Shown piece by piece: positions 40,849-51,109 of a stretch of 64,000 nt of DNA. This stretch comes from JAEUQQ01 sp963697285. GTDB lineage: Bacteria; Acidobacteriota; Vicinamibacteria; Vicinamibacterales; JAFNAJ01. The notes under the pieces were generated by a model, which worked only from the letters and a program-made list of their open reading frames with translations, was not told the DNA's origin and ran no database searches. The position numbers and the translations under genes were made by a program. The first letter of the stretch is position 1; each line of letters starts with the position of its first letter. The stretch lies in assembly GCA_963697285.1 (NCBI GenBank), contig CAVONI010000008.1, positions 169,140 to 233,139 of the forward strand. The letters run 5' to 3'.

Positions 40849-43581
40849 CTACGCCCGCTTCTTGGCGGGGACGATGTCGTCCTTCACGGTGCTCTTCGAT
40901 CGCAGCGACCGGATGCCCGTGGCGATGCGCTCGGCCAGTTCGCGTTCCGACTGCAGGTTCTTCGCGGTCGTCTGCGCTTCCTGAACCATGTTCGACAAGC
41001 GCGTGACGTTCTCGGCCACGTGATCGATCACCGCGCGCTGCTCGCTGAGCATCTCGAGGTTGATCTGCACGTCGTCGAGCACGTGGACGATCGCGTTGGC
41101 CTTGCTCTGGACCTCGTCGACGATCCGCTTCCGATCCTCGATGTGGCCGATGCGCTGTTCGACCTGCCCGATCATCCCCAGCAGGGTGTCGACGCTGGCC
41201 CGCGTCGCGGCAACCTCGGCGCGCTGTTCCTTGACGTGCTCGAGATCCGACTTGCTCTGCGCGGCGATCTCGGCGATGGCGTCCACTTCCTTCTTGATCG
41301 CGTCGACCACGACCTCGCGGGCGGCGACCGTCTTCATCTGGCGCTGCACCTCGTCGGTGAGTTCCTTGAGGTCGGCGACCTTGGCTTCGACCGTCGCGAT
41401 CTTCTTCTCCTTGAACACCAGCTGCCCGTGACGCTGGTCGAGCTGCTTGGCGAGCGCGTCGAGCCGCTTGAGCTGGTCGTCGGTCGCGGTGACGGCCCCG
41501 GTGACCTCGCGCTGCTTGCCCTGCGCGCGCGACAGCTCCTCGAGGATCTCGTCCTTGAGCGACGTGGCGCGCTTGAGGTCTTCGCCCAGGCTGCGCACCT
41601 CGATCAGGCGCTCCTGCACCTCGGACGAGGTGGACTTCATCTGCGTGGCCAGCTCGGTCAGGCGCTTCTGCTGTTCGGCAATCGAGGCTTCGTCGGTCTG
41701 CGCCTCGCGGAAGCGCTGCGCGACCTTGTCGATCTGCGTCTTGAGCGTGGCGAGTTGCGTGGTGAGGGGCAGCAGCTTGTTCTGCAGCGCGTTGACCTCT
41801 TCGAGCTTGCCCTGCGCGTCACCGACCTGGATGGCGACCCCCTCGATGTGCGACTTCAGGGTGTCGATCTCGGAGCGCCGCGTGAGCTGCTGCTCGATCT
41901 TGCGATCCAGCTCCGTGCTCAGGGTGCTCAGCGTCGTCACGCGGCTCTGCACCTTCTCGACGAACTGCCGCTGGTTGTCAACGCGTGCGATCTGGCGATT
42001 CAGCTCGTCGACCACCGACACGAGGCTCGTCGCGTCCTGCATGCCCTGGTCGACCACCGAAAGCTTGCCGGTGATCGCCGACATCTTCGCGTCGAGATCG
42101 GGCAACTGCGAGGCGAAGGTGCCGATGCGATCGAGGAAGGCCTCGAGGGCCACGCGGTCGCCGCCAACCTTGTCGCGCAGTGACGACACCTCCTGCTGCG
42201 AGGCGTAGAGCGCCTGGACGGCCGCCTTGAAGGCGTCGAGATCCGCCCGGCTCTGCTTGAGGCTGTCGATGTAGCCCTCGGTGCGCTTGCCCATCTCGTC
42301 GACCTGCGCCAGGCGCTCTGCGAGGGTCTCGAGGCTGCTCTGCTTCCGGGAGAGTTCCTCGCCGCTCGCGATGAGATCGGCGCACTGCTTCGACAGGGCA
42401 TCCATGCGGGCCGTCATGCCCGCCAGCGTCTTCTCCTTCTGGCTGATCGCGTCGAGGCTGCGATCGAGCTCGTCGACCGACGACTTCACCGTGACCAGCC
42501 GCTGTTCGTGGGCGTCGAAGTCGCGACGCTGCAGCAACAGCTGCTCGGTGTAGCGCGTGATGAACTCCGTCAGCGATCCGCGGTCGCGTTCGAGCCGGCC
42601 GATGTCCTGCGCGAACGCGTCCCTGGCCCGCATGGCGCCCTCGAGCGAGGTCGAGACCTCGCGCGCGACCTTGTCCATGCGATCGACCATTTCCTGGGTG
42701 CGCTGCATCTGCTTGTGGCCGTCGTTCAACCGGTTGATCTGCGCGTCCATCGCCCAGACCATCTCGTTGAGGCGGTTGGCCTCGACGACCGCGTGCTCGA
42801 CGGTGTGCCGCTGCGCCTCGAGGAGCTTCACCTTCTGGCCCACGTGCTCGGCCAGGTTGTTGAGCGCCGTGAGACGCTCGTCGGTGTTCTTGCTCAGCTC
42901 CTGGAGCGTGGCGAGCGGACCGAGCTTCTTCTCGACGTCCTTGACCGCGTCGACGGCAATGGCCACTTCCTCCTTGGCCTCGCGCGACAGCTCGCGGATC
43001 TTCACGGCGTCCTGCGACAGCGCCGCCGTGGTGGTCCGCAGCACGTCGACGTCGGTTCGCAGCGTCTCGGTGCGCTCGGCGGCACCCTTCAGCTCAGAGG
43101 TGGCCGTCCGCAACTGCTCGCGGGCCTCTTCGACCTGGGCCTGTTCGCTCTTCATCGCGTCGACGCTGGCACGCGCCTGCATGGCCTGCTGTGACAACTG
43201 CTGGATCAGCGCCTTGTGCTGGCTCAGGTCGCCTTCGGGGCCGGAGAGCTTCTCCATCTGCTGCTCGGCGGCCTTCAGTCCGTCCCTCAACACCTTCAGC
43301 CGCTGGTCGGCATCGGTCACGGCCGTCAGGCGCGTCTCGATCTGAGCGAGACGTTCTGAGACCTTCTCGATCTTCGCCACCGCCCCGTCGGCCTGGTCGG
43401 CGGCGTCGCCGAGGCGCCGATCGAGGTCAGACAGGCGCGTGGCCTGGATCTCGACCTGCGAGAGGGTATTGGTGAGCGCGGCTCGCTCCACGCGCGCCTT
43501 GAGCAGCATTTCTTCGAGTTCGTCGGCTGCCTTGCGCGCGGGGCCCTGCCCGCTGATGGACTTCTTGAACGAGTCAAGCAT
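40849..43581 (-). CDS. Very long coiled-coil protein of unknown function
   Basis: A 910-residue protein that is almost entirely heptad-type coiled coil from about residue 20 to 890 (for example ELEEMLLKARVERAALTNTL, LDRRLGDAADQADGAVAKIE, EEVNALQNKLLPLTTQLATL). There is no Walker A motif, so it is not SMC or RecN, and no signal or membrane segment is seen, so it is probably cytoplasmic. It starts MLDSFKKSISGQGPARKA and ends KSTVKDDIVPAKKRA, with a basic tail. It may be a cytoskeletal, chromosome-organising or scaffold protein; none of these is shown. It stands alone, its stop near the integron edge and its start 168 bases from the M14 peptidase gene. Confidence 0.82.
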   Translation of the reverse strand: MLDSFKKSISGQGPARKAADELEEMLLKARVERAALTNTLSQVEIQATRLSDLDRRLGDAADQADGAVAKIEKVSERLAQIETRLTAVTDADQRLKVLRDGLKAAEQQMEKLSGPEGDLSQHKALIQQLSQQAMQARASVDAMKSEQAQVEEAREQLRTATSELKGAAERTETLRTDVDVLRTTTAALSQDAVKIRELSREAKEEVAIAVDAVKDVEKKLGPLATLQELSKNTDERLTALNNLAEHVGQKVKLLEAQRHTVEHAVVEANRLNEMVWAMDAQINRLNDGHKQMQRTQEMVDRMDKVAREVSTSLEGAMRARDAFAQDIGRLERDRGSLTEFITRYTEQLLLQRRDFDAHEQRLVTVKSSVDELDRSLDAISQKEKTLAGMTARMDALSKQCADLIASGEELSRKQSSLETLAERLAQVDEMGKRTEGYIDSLKQSRADLDAFKAAVQALYASQQEVSSLRDKVGGDRVALEAFLDRIGTFASQLPDLDAKMSAITGKLSVVDQGMQDATSLVSVVDELNRQIARVDNQRQFVEKVQSRVTTLSTLSTELDRKIEQQLTRRSEIDTLKSHIEGVAIQVGDAQGKLEEVNALQNKLLPLTTQLATLKTQIDKVAQRFREAQTDEASIAEQQKRLTELATQMKSTSSEVQERLIEVRSLGEDLKRATSLKDEILEELSRAQGKQREVTGAVTATDDQLKRLDALAKQLDQRHGQLVFKEKKIATVEAKVADLKELTDEVQRQMKTVAAREVVVDAIKKEVDAIAEIAAQSKSDLEHVKEQRAEVAATRASVDTLLGMIGQVEQRIGHIEDRKRIVDEVQSKANAIVHVLDDVQINLEMLSEQRAVIDHVAENVTRLSNMVQEAQTTAKNLQSERELAERIATGIRSLRSKSTVKDDIVPAKKRA

Positions 43582-43749
43582 CGTCGGCTCCTGCTGCCTC
43601 AGGGGGCGACCGGTGAGGCGACTGATGACGCCCTGCCCGGCTGCGCTAGTTCTATCGGACGTTACACCACTTCAATGCAGGGACCTTGCCCGCGCGTCCG
43701 ACGCGGGAACAGCCCCCACCACCACCGGGACGCGCCGGCGGGCCCACTC

Positions 43750-45105
43750 TCACGGCACCGTCAGTATCTCAACGAGCCGACAGGCGCCGGTTCCCTCCAG
43801 CGGCTCCAGCACCCAGAACGCCGCGGGAGACCCCGGCATGATCGGCGTGCGCGCCTTCCTGGCGGGATCGACCGAGACCCGGTCACCGGGCCTCGCCGCC
43901 GCGTCGAAGACCGGCGTGACCAACTGCCCACGGGCGTCGATCTGGTTCAGCGCGCCGTACACGCTGAGATCACCAAGATCCTCCACCCTCGCCGACGTCG
44001 TCAGCGTCCGCTGTCCCCCGGTCACGGCCACCGCCCGCGAGGCGACGATCCCGATGTCGCCGACGAACGGCGGCACGTCCGCGTCCACCTGGACCCTCGC
44101 GTTGCGGATGATCGTGTGCATCATACGCTGCTCGTTCTCCGGCAGGCTGTCATAGCGACGCGAATCGGCGCGGTCGACCGTGCCGGTGGCGAGCGCCTCG
44201 AGCGCCGACGCCAGTGCCACGAAGTTCAGGCGCACCAGCGCGCGATCGGCATCCTCGTCGCGACCTGGCCAGGGGCCGGTTTCGATGAGGAGCACCGGCG
44301 TCCCGGCCCTGGTCACCAGGTCGCCGAAGGCACGCGGCTCGAACTCGTCATCGTAACGCCCGAGGCGCCCCGCCGCCAACGGCTCGAGCGCGTCGCGAAT
44401 CACGGCGCCGAGACGCTTCGTGAGCACGCGGCCGGCGTTCTCGGTGCGCGCCTCGTCGTACGCCACCGAAAGCAGCGAGATGGCCGCCGGCTGGGGCGGA
44501 CGACCTACAGACGTGCGCCAGTTCTGGTTGTGGAGGTTGAACCCGACGGCCGGCGACACGCGGTCGCGAAGCGCCATCAGCGCCCTCGCTTCGGGGGTCT
44601 GAAGCCGCGCCGCGTCGCGGTTGACGTCGATGCCCTGCACGCTGCGCCGCTGGAAGCGCTGGGCGCCGTCCGGGTTCACCATCGGCACCATGTGCAGGGT
44701 GAGTCGTTCGAGCCAGCGCGACTCCCGCTCGATGTAGACCATCAGGTCGAGCAACGCCGACGTCGCGGTCGCTTCGTCGCCATGCATCTGCGACCACAGC
44801 AGCACGTGCGTCGGTCCGCGTCCCGCGGTGACGTGCCAGATGGGTCGTCCCTCGACCGAACTGCCAATGACCTCGCGCGCCAGGCCGATCTGCGACTGGC
44901 TCACGAGCCGGTCCAGGTGCTGCGCGAGGACGTCGTGTGTCACCAGGGGCGTGACAGGCAAGTCGAGATGGCGCGCGTCCCAGAACTCGGCCAGGGCCTG
45001 CGGTCCTGGTGACGCGGTCGCCACGCCGGCAACCTGGGCACCGGCCGGGGCGACCAGCGCCATCGCGAGCGCGACGAAGAAGAGGCGAGCCGCCAACACC
45101 GACAT
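43750..45105 (-). CDS. Secreted M14-family zinc carboxypeptidase
   Basis: A 451-residue protein with a signal peptide (LFFVALAMALVAPAGAQ). Zinc ligands are H108 and E111 in SQMHGDEATATS and H192 in GFNLHNQNW. The substrate-binding arginine is in NPDGAQRFQRRSVQG, VNRD follows, and the catalytic Glu is in PVLLIETGPW. This is the M14 carboxypeptidase arrangement in an M14-type domain of about 300 residues. A C-terminal beta-rich part (PPFVGDIGIVASRAVAVTGG) follows. It probably trims peptides outside the cell, consistent with the secreted S8 protease just upstream on the same strand. The peptidase specificity is not evident. Confidence 0.87.
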   Translation of the reverse strand: MSVLAARLFFVALAMALVAPAGAQVAGVATASPGPQALAEFWDARHLDLPVTPLVTHDVLAQHLDRLVSQSQIGLAREVIGSSVEGRPIWHVTAGRGPTHVLLWSQMHGDEATATSALLDLMVYIERESRWLERLTLHMVPMVNPDGAQRFQRRSVQGIDVNRDAARLQTPEARALMALRDRVSPAVGFNLHNQNWRTSVGRPPQPAAISLLSVAYDEARTENAGRVLTKRLGAVIRDALEPLAAGRLGRYDDEFEPRAFGDLVTRAGTPVLLIETGPWPGRDEDADRALVRLNFVALASALEALATGTVDRADSRRYDSLPENEQRMMHTIIRNARVQVDADVPPFVGDIGIVASRAVAVTGGQRTLTTSARVEDLGDLSVYGALNQIDARGQLVTPVFDAAARPGDRVSVDPARKARTPIMPGSPAAFWVLEPLEGTGACRLVEILTVP

Positions 45106-45199
45106 GGCCCGCGAATTCTAGCGGAAGCACCGCGTCCGACGCGAGGACGGTTTCGAGTACGTGCCGCGGGCGACGGGCGACAGTCGGCGGGCCGCAGCC

Positions 45200-48100
45200 C
45201 TACCGAAGCCTGACCCCAGTCGCGTTCGTGCCCCCCGACCACACGAGGCCGCCGCTGTTCCAGTACATCGAGCGCTCGATCACGATCGGCACGTCGTTGG
45301 TCGAGTCGATCAGCATGCCATAGCGCTCACCATCCAGTTCGGGCGCCTCGTGCGACACGTCGATGTTGAACCGGCTCGTCGGCGCGACCTGGAAGGTCTT
45401 CACGACGGGCACGCCGCTCTCGCGCAGGAAGGTCACCGTCACCTGCGCGGCGGTGGCAGACGGGTTCGCCACGAGGACGTAGGTCTGGTAGACCGGCGCC
45501 TGCCCCGATCGGCCTTCGGCGAGCCCCCACGTCAAGCCCGTCCCGGTGACGCCGAAGCTGTCGTGGCCTTCGTACCACCCGGAGGCATCGCCCCAGTAGA
45601 CCGCGCGCTCGACCACGATGGGCACGTCGCTCGACACCGATGGTGGAGACCGCCGCATTGCGCAGCCGCGCATCACCCTCTGACTCGACGTCGATGGTCA
45701 GCCGTGCCGACCCCGGGATCGTGTGCGACCTGACGATCGACTCCCCCGTCGCCAGCAGGTAGGTCACCGTCAGGTGCGCCGGCGCGGGGTTCGGGTTGCC
45801 GAGCAGCACGAAGGTGTCGAAGAACTGCCCCGTCGCGCCCTCTGCGAGGAACCAGCTGTTCGCGAGCGCCGGCACGCCGCCGGCTTCGTGGCCGCCCACC
45901 CAGAACTGCGTCGCGTTCGACCAGTACATCGCCCGCTCGGCGATGATGGGCGCCTCAGACTCCACGACGATGGCAAACGAGGTGTTCACCAGTTCGGGAT
46001 AGCTGCCGGCCCACACCGTGACGCGCGACGTGGCAGGCAACGCAAATTCCCTGACGATCGGCGCGCTCGGACTCCCGCAGGAACGTCACCGTCGCCGTGG
46101 TCGGCTCGGCGGCCGCATTGGCGAGCAGGACGTAGGTGTCGAACATCCCCTGCGAGCCCTCGGCGAAGTACCACGTCACCGCGGGCTGGTTCACGGCGGT
46201 GCCCGTGTGCCCACCGTAGCCATCAGTGCCCCAGGTCATCGTGCGCTCGACCACCAGTGGCGCTCCCGTCGTCGAGGTCACCACGGTCGAGACCGCAGCC
46301 GCGCTCAACCCCGGCACGTCGTTGACGCGGATGGTCGCTCGCGACAGGGCGTCGAGCGTCCGGGTCACCGTGGACGTCGTGCCGTCGTCGCCGAGGAACT
46401 GGATGTCTACCGGCGCCGGCTGGCCATTCGGATTGGCAATCGCCACGTCGAGTGCGAACGACGCACTGGTGGCGCCCTCGGCCAGGTAGTACGTCCGCGG
46501 CTCGGGAACCGGCACGCCCTCCTGTGTCAGCGTCACGACCTGGTCGGCGATGGCCACGTGGGCGGTGCGCGGCGTCCCCATCGCCGTGGGCGCCACCGAC
46601 ACGCGCACGGTGCCGGGCCCGCTGCCGCTGGCGCCCGCGACCACGGGGGCCCACGCAGCGTCGCTCGCCGAACTCCACGCGCAACCCGGCGCGGTCGCGA
46701 CCGTAAGATCGGCTACCTGACCCTCGGCCGCGATCGCCGGCGGGTGGCTCACGACGTACCCGCACCCGTTGGCGGTCGTCACCGACGCCGTGGCCGCCGC
46801 GGAGAACGGCAGGCCGTACGACGTCGAGACACCCGCCACCGAGAACGAGGCGGCCGCGCTCGGCGAGGAAGGGGTCCGCAGCACCCACGAGACGAACCGG
46901 GTGGCGCCAACCGCGACCGAGCCCACTTCCTGCGACGAAACGCCGGCGTCAAGGATGAAGCCCGATGGCCGTGTCAGCGTGAGGACGACACCGTGGGCGG
47001 GGAGGTCGCCCGCGTTGGTCACCGACGCTGTCAGCGTGAAGGTCGAGGCGGGCGCCACCGTGCCTGGCGCCGCCGTGCTGATCCTGAGCGACGGGCCCGT
47101 CCTCGCGACGAAACCGCCGTTGTGCGCCAGGGCGAACGTGTCAGCGCTGCCCGTGAACCCGCCCACCGACGAGACGGTGAGCACCACCGCTTCGGCCGTG
47201 TTCGACACCACCTGTTCGACGTTGTCCCGGGTCGAATTCGACAGGGCGCGAAGGGTATTCGTGGCTTCGCCGTAGAGCGCCAGGTCGAGGTTGTTGAGGG
47301 TGCCGCTCAGCGGGAGGTCGCCACCCCCGGCGTACGCCACGCGGCGATGCCAGGTGATGGTGGCCTTCGAGGCCCCCGCCGTCGCGCGGCCATAGAGCCG
47401 GGTGCCGGTGGCCGACCCGGGCACACCAACGGTCGCCACGAGCGTCGACGCCCGTTCGTCGTATGCGCGTTGCCCGTTGAGGTATCCCCACCCGTACGCG
47501 GTATCCCATCCGGCCGTGCCGAGGTCGTCGGCCGAGTTGAGCAGCAGCGCCTTGACCGCGCGGGGGTCGGCAATCCCCGCGTGCATCACGAGGGCGGCCG
47601 CGGCCGCGGTCGCTGGAGACGAGAAACTGGTACCCGTCACCTGCAGCCACATGCGTGGACCCCAGTTCGACGGGAGCCACACCGACGAACCGGGCGCGGC
47701 GATGTCGGGCTTCTTGCGCCCGCCCACGGTGGGACCACGCGAACTCGATGTCGCAATCACGTCGTCGCTTCGAGTCGCAGTGCCCCCGCTCGTGACGTTG
47801 GCGACGCTGATCACGTTGTAGGCAATACCCGGCGATCCGACCGTCCCGTCGGTCGGGCCGCTGTTGCCGGCCGAGATGGTCGCAACCTTGGCGTAGCCGT
47901 CCACGATCGCGTCCCAGTAACGCGAGTAGCTGTCGTCATCTGCCGAGATGCGCGCGCCGTAGGAATAGTTGTAGACCTCGGGGGCGTCGGGCTGCACCAG
48001 CGACCAGTCGACGGCGCGCATCACGTCCGACAGCAGGCTGCTGCCGCCGCCGGTCGTTGTGGCGTATCCCGCCTTGAGGTTGAAGAGCTTGTCGATGCCG

Positions 48101-48834
48101 TGCGACACGCCCAGCCTCGAGCTGTCGGCGGCGCTGCCCTGGCTGAAGATCATCCCCGAGACGAACGTGCCGTGTCCGCCGTAATCGTCGGGATCGTCGG
48201 AGATGTCGTAGTACTCGGATCGGTACTTCGCCGCATCGTGGAACACGGCGTTCACGATCGATCCGGCTTTCGCCACGAACGCTTCGTGCCCGGTGTAGAG
48301 TCCCGTGTCGATCACCGCGACGTCGATCGATCCCCCCGTGATGCCGGCGCTCCAGAAGGTGTTCATGAGCATCGCAGACGGCACGTGATCGAGAGAGGCG
48401 TGCCGGGGCTCGTCGATCTCGACAAAGGCGACATCGCTGCGCGCACGCAGTGCGTCGAGGGCCGCACGCGGCAGGCGGATGGTGACGGCGTTGACGGCTT
48501 GCGCGGCATAGAGCGTGGTGCCGCCGAGCGCGCCCACGACGGATCGCACCTGCGACTGCGAGGCCCGTTGTGCCGCTGCAACGCGCGCCACCAGGGCGCG
48601 GCCGCGCGACGCGCGGAACTCGTCGGCCGCGGTTGCCGCGTGGGCGTCCGGATCGATCACGGCGTCAGCGGCGACGACCGTTGACGCGACACGGGTCACG
48701 GCCTGGTCGCGCAAGGTGACGATGGCGGTCACGAACTCATCGGGCGGATCGGCAGGCGACTGGGCGGGCAGCGGCAGTTGCGCGCACAGTCCGGCGGTGA
48801 CGAAAGCGGCAGCGCACGCCGCACGACGGAGCAT
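45200..48834 (-). pseudogene. Secreted S8 (subtilisin-like) protease with C-terminal repeats, two frameshifts
   Basis: The protein begins with a signal peptide, a propeptide and a subtilase domain: Asp in VAVIDTGLYTGHE, His in DDYGGHGTFVSGM, oxyanion Asn in SAGNSGPTDG and Ser in VTGTSFSSPATAA. Beta domains follow, then four repeats of about 105-110 residues, each opening with W/Y-x-LAEG or FAEG (YYLAEGATS, WYFAEGSQG, WFLAEGATG, WGLAEGRSG) and ending near VERxMxWG/AERAMYW. The frame breaks at about 46067 and 45638; removing one base at each site restores ESGAPIVREF and STIVSSDVP. The whole would be about 1210 residues. It is either recently damaged or correct in the organism with sequence errors here. 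Confidence 0.82.
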
Positions 48835-48921
48835 CGGTGTCTCGACCGAGGCGCGGCCTGGGCGCTCGCCTCTGCGAGGGAAATCGGCACCATCGGTGCG
48901 GAGTGCAATCCGCAGGCGGGA

Positions 48922-49539
48922 TTACGGATCTGTGATCGGCGCGTGCGGCGGCGCGGCCGGATCGGCCGCAGCGCGCGCGGTGACCTCCGGTGGCCACGCG
49001 TCGGCGACGATGTCGAGCAACGCGTCGACGTCCGTCGCGACGATGACGCTGTCGCGCAACGATCCGCTGAGGAATCCATCGCGCACGGCGCGGTCGAGGA
49101 AGGCGCGCAGTGTGTCGTAGTACCCGTCGACGTCGAGCAGCGCATTCGGCTTGTCGTGGATGTCCAGGACGCTCCACGTGAGCATCTCGAACAACTCGTC
49201 GAGCGTGCCCACGCCGCCCGGCAGCGAGACGAAGGCGTCCGAGAGCGCGGCCATCAGCAGCTTCCGCTCGTGCATCGAGTTGACGATGCGCAGGTCGGTG
49301 ACGCGGTGGTGCGCGAGTTCGCGGTTGACCAGGGCGGTCGGAATCACGCCGGTCACGCGCCCGCCTTCGGCCAGCGCGGCGTCGGCGACCACTCCCATCA
49401 GGCCGACGGTGGCGCCGCCGTACACCAGTCCCCACCCGCGGGCGGCGATGCCTCGTCCGAGTGCCTCGGCCACCTGGCGGTAGGCAGGAGACGTTCCCAG
49501 GGCCGATCCACAGAAGACGCAGATGTTGGGCACGGCCAT
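48922..49539 (-). CDS. LOG-family nucleotide 5'-monophosphate phosphoribohydrolase
   Basis: A 205-residue protein starting at ATG 49539 (MAVPNICVFCGSALG). The family motif PGGVGTLDELFEMLTW and the Arg in SMHERKLLMAALSDAF are those of LOG/lysine-decarboxylase-like proteins, which release the base from cytokinin nucleotides or AMP-type substrates. The longer open frame to 49704 overlaps the divergent aldolase gene and lacks family sequence. The C-terminus (DVDALLDIVADAWPP then a low-complexity tail) is slightly extended. Bacterial members usually act on nucleotide monophosphates in general rather than in hormone production. Confidence 0.88.
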   Translation of the reverse strand: MAVPNICVFCGSALGTSPAYRQVAEALGRGIAARGWGLVYGGATVGLMGVVADAALAEGGRVTGVIPTALVNRELAHHRVTDLRIVNSMHERKLLMAALSDAFVSLPGGVGTLDELFEMLTWSVLDIHDKPNALLDVDGYYDTLRAFLDRAVRDGFLSGSLRDSVIVATDVDALLDIVADAWPPEVTARAAADPAAPPHAPITDP

Positions 49540-49573
49540 ACACCATACACGACGCTGCGTTACACTGCGCGAC

Positions 49574-50695
49574 GTGCAGATCACCGACCTTCGCACGCCG
49601 CACGTGCTCGTCGATCGCCCGCGGGCCTTCCGCAACCTGGCCCGGATCCAGGATGCCGTCACCGCACGTGGCGTGACGCTGCGCCCCCATGCGAAGACAC
49701 ACAAGCTTGCCTGGCTCGCCTACGAACAGGTCGCGCGAGGCGCCGTCGGGATCTGCTGCGCGAAACTGGGCGAGGCCGAGGCGCTCGCGACCTCGGGCGT
49801 GGGCGACATCCTGCTGCCGTATCCCCTGCAACCGCTCAATGCGCCACGCGTCGTGGCCCTCCAGGATCGCGTCGCGGTGTCGTTCATCGTCGACGACCTC
49901 GACGTGGCGCGCGCCTGGTCTGACGCGATGCTGACCTACGGCCGTCGCGCCGACGTGCTCGTGAAGATCGACGTGGGCTTCCATCGCTGCGGCATCGACC
50001 CCGCGCACGTCGATGCGGTCGCGTTCATCGAAGCCGTGTCGGCCCTGCCGGGGCTGCGCCTTCGCGGGCTCCTCAGCCATGCCGGGCACGCCTACCATGC
50101 GTCGAGCCCCGAGGCCCTCGCGCAGATGGCACGCGACGAGCGCGACCTCATGGCCGGGATTGCCGGCACGTGCCGCGCCCGCGGAATCGCGATCGAGAGG
50201 ATCAGCATGGGCGCGACGCCCATCGCGAGGTTCACGCTGGCCCTCGACGGTTTCACCGAGTTGCGGATCGGCAACTACGTGTACTTCGACCGCACGCAGG
50301 TCGGGCTGGGTGCCGCGACCTGGGACGACTGCGCCCTGACGGTCGTCGCCATGGTGGTGTCTCGGCCGTCACGCGACCGCCTGATCCTCGACTGCGGCAG
50401 CAAGACCCTGTCGAACGACGGCGCGCGGGGGTTCGAGCCCATGCCGGGGTACGGCGCGCTCGTCCGCGACCTCGTCGACAACACGCCCGACCCGATGTTC
50501 ACGATCGAGCGTTTGTCAGAAGAACACGCGACGGTATCGGTCCGCGGCGAGAGCGACCTCCGCATCGGCGATCGCGTGCGGGTCATCCCGAATCACTCGT
50601 GCGTGGTCTCGAACCTGGTGAACACGGTGGCGCTGGTAGACGGCCTGTCGGTGATCGACGAACTGCCCGTCACCGCCCGCGGCACGATCACGTAG
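49574..50695 (+). CDS. D-threonine aldolase/D-serine dehydratase-like enzyme
   Basis: A 373-residue fold-type III PLP enzyme (alanine-racemase-like barrel then a C-terminal beta domain). The PLP lysine is K41 in RPHAKTHK, with the phosphate-binding region at ISMGATPIARF. The C-terminal metal site is visible as VIPNHSCVVSNL, the H-x-C pattern of the D-threonine aldolase and DSD1 families. Such enzymes cleave or dehydrate D-3-hydroxyamino acids. GTG 49574 is the start that gives a family-like N-terminus (ITDLRTPHVLVD); no clear ribosome-binding site precedes it. It is divergent from the LOG gene (34 bases) and followed by the microcompartment protein after 28 bases. Confidence 0.83.
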   Translation: MQITDLRTPHVLVDRPRAFRNLARIQDAVTARGVTLRPHAKTHKLAWLAYEQVARGAVGICCAKLGEAEALATSGVGDILLPYPLQPLNAPRVVALQDRVAVSFIVDDLDVARAWSDAMLTYGRRADVLVKIDVGFHRCGIDPAHVDAVAFIEAVSALPGLRLRGLLSHAGHAYHASSPEALAQMARDERDLMAGIAGTCRARGIAIERISMGATPIARFTLALDGFTELRIGNYVYFDRTQVGLGAATWDDCALTVVAMVVSRPSRDRLILDCGSKTLSNDGARGFEPMPGYGALVRDLVDNTPDPMFTIERLSEEHATVSVRGESDLRIGDRVRVIPNHSCVVSNLVNTVALVDGLSVIDELPVTARGTIT

Positions 50696-50723
50696 GGCGA
50701 ATACTGATAGACTCCGCCCTGCC

Positions 50724-51014
50724 ATGGCCAAGCAGGAACTTCCCGGCGAAGCGCTCGGGATGGTCGAGACTCGCGGGCTGATCGGCATGATCGAAGCCGC
50801 CGACGCGATGTGCAAGACCGCAAACGTCGTGTTCGTCGGTTGGCAGAAGGTCGATGCCGGCCTGGTCACCGCCATCGTCCGGGGTGACGTCGGCTCGGTG
50901 AAAGCCGCGACCGATGCCGGGGCCGCCGCCGCCCGCCGCGTGGGCGAACTCATCGGCGTTCACGTCATCCCCCGCCCGGCCGACGACCTCGAACGCATCT
51001 TCCCAATCTCGTAA
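50724..51014 (+). CDS. Bacterial microcompartment shell protein (BMC domain), orphan
   Basis: A 96-residue protein formed by a single BMC domain: ALGMVETRGLIGMIEAADAM, VVFVGWQKVDAGLVTAIVRG, DVGSVKAATDAGAAAARRVG and HVIPRPADDLERIFP. This is the PduA/EutM/CcmK-type hexamer-forming subunit. Normal loci contain several shell proteins, a pentamer (EutN/CcmL) and enzymes with encapsulation peptides; none is in this window. It may belong to a scattered locus elsewhere, form its own assemblies, or be a relic. It is 28 bases downstream of the aldolase-like gene on the same strand and could be co-transcribed with it. Confidence 0.9.
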   Translation: MAKQELPGEALGMVETRGLIGMIEAADAMCKTANVVFVGWQKVDAGLVTAIVRGDVGSVKAATDAGAAAARRVGELIGVHVIPRPADDLERIFPIS

Positions 51015-51109
51015 GACGGGACCCGACCTGACACCGGCACCCATGTGCCCGGGAGTGCCGGCGCCACGCCTTGCCCCGCCCACGTGCACGACCGTTCCGT
51101 CGGCGAACG

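Noticed and set aside
41020..42183. Long frames on the + strand opposite the coiled-coil gene
   Set aside because: They mirror the heptad codons of the real gene, have no domain and no ribosome-binding site.
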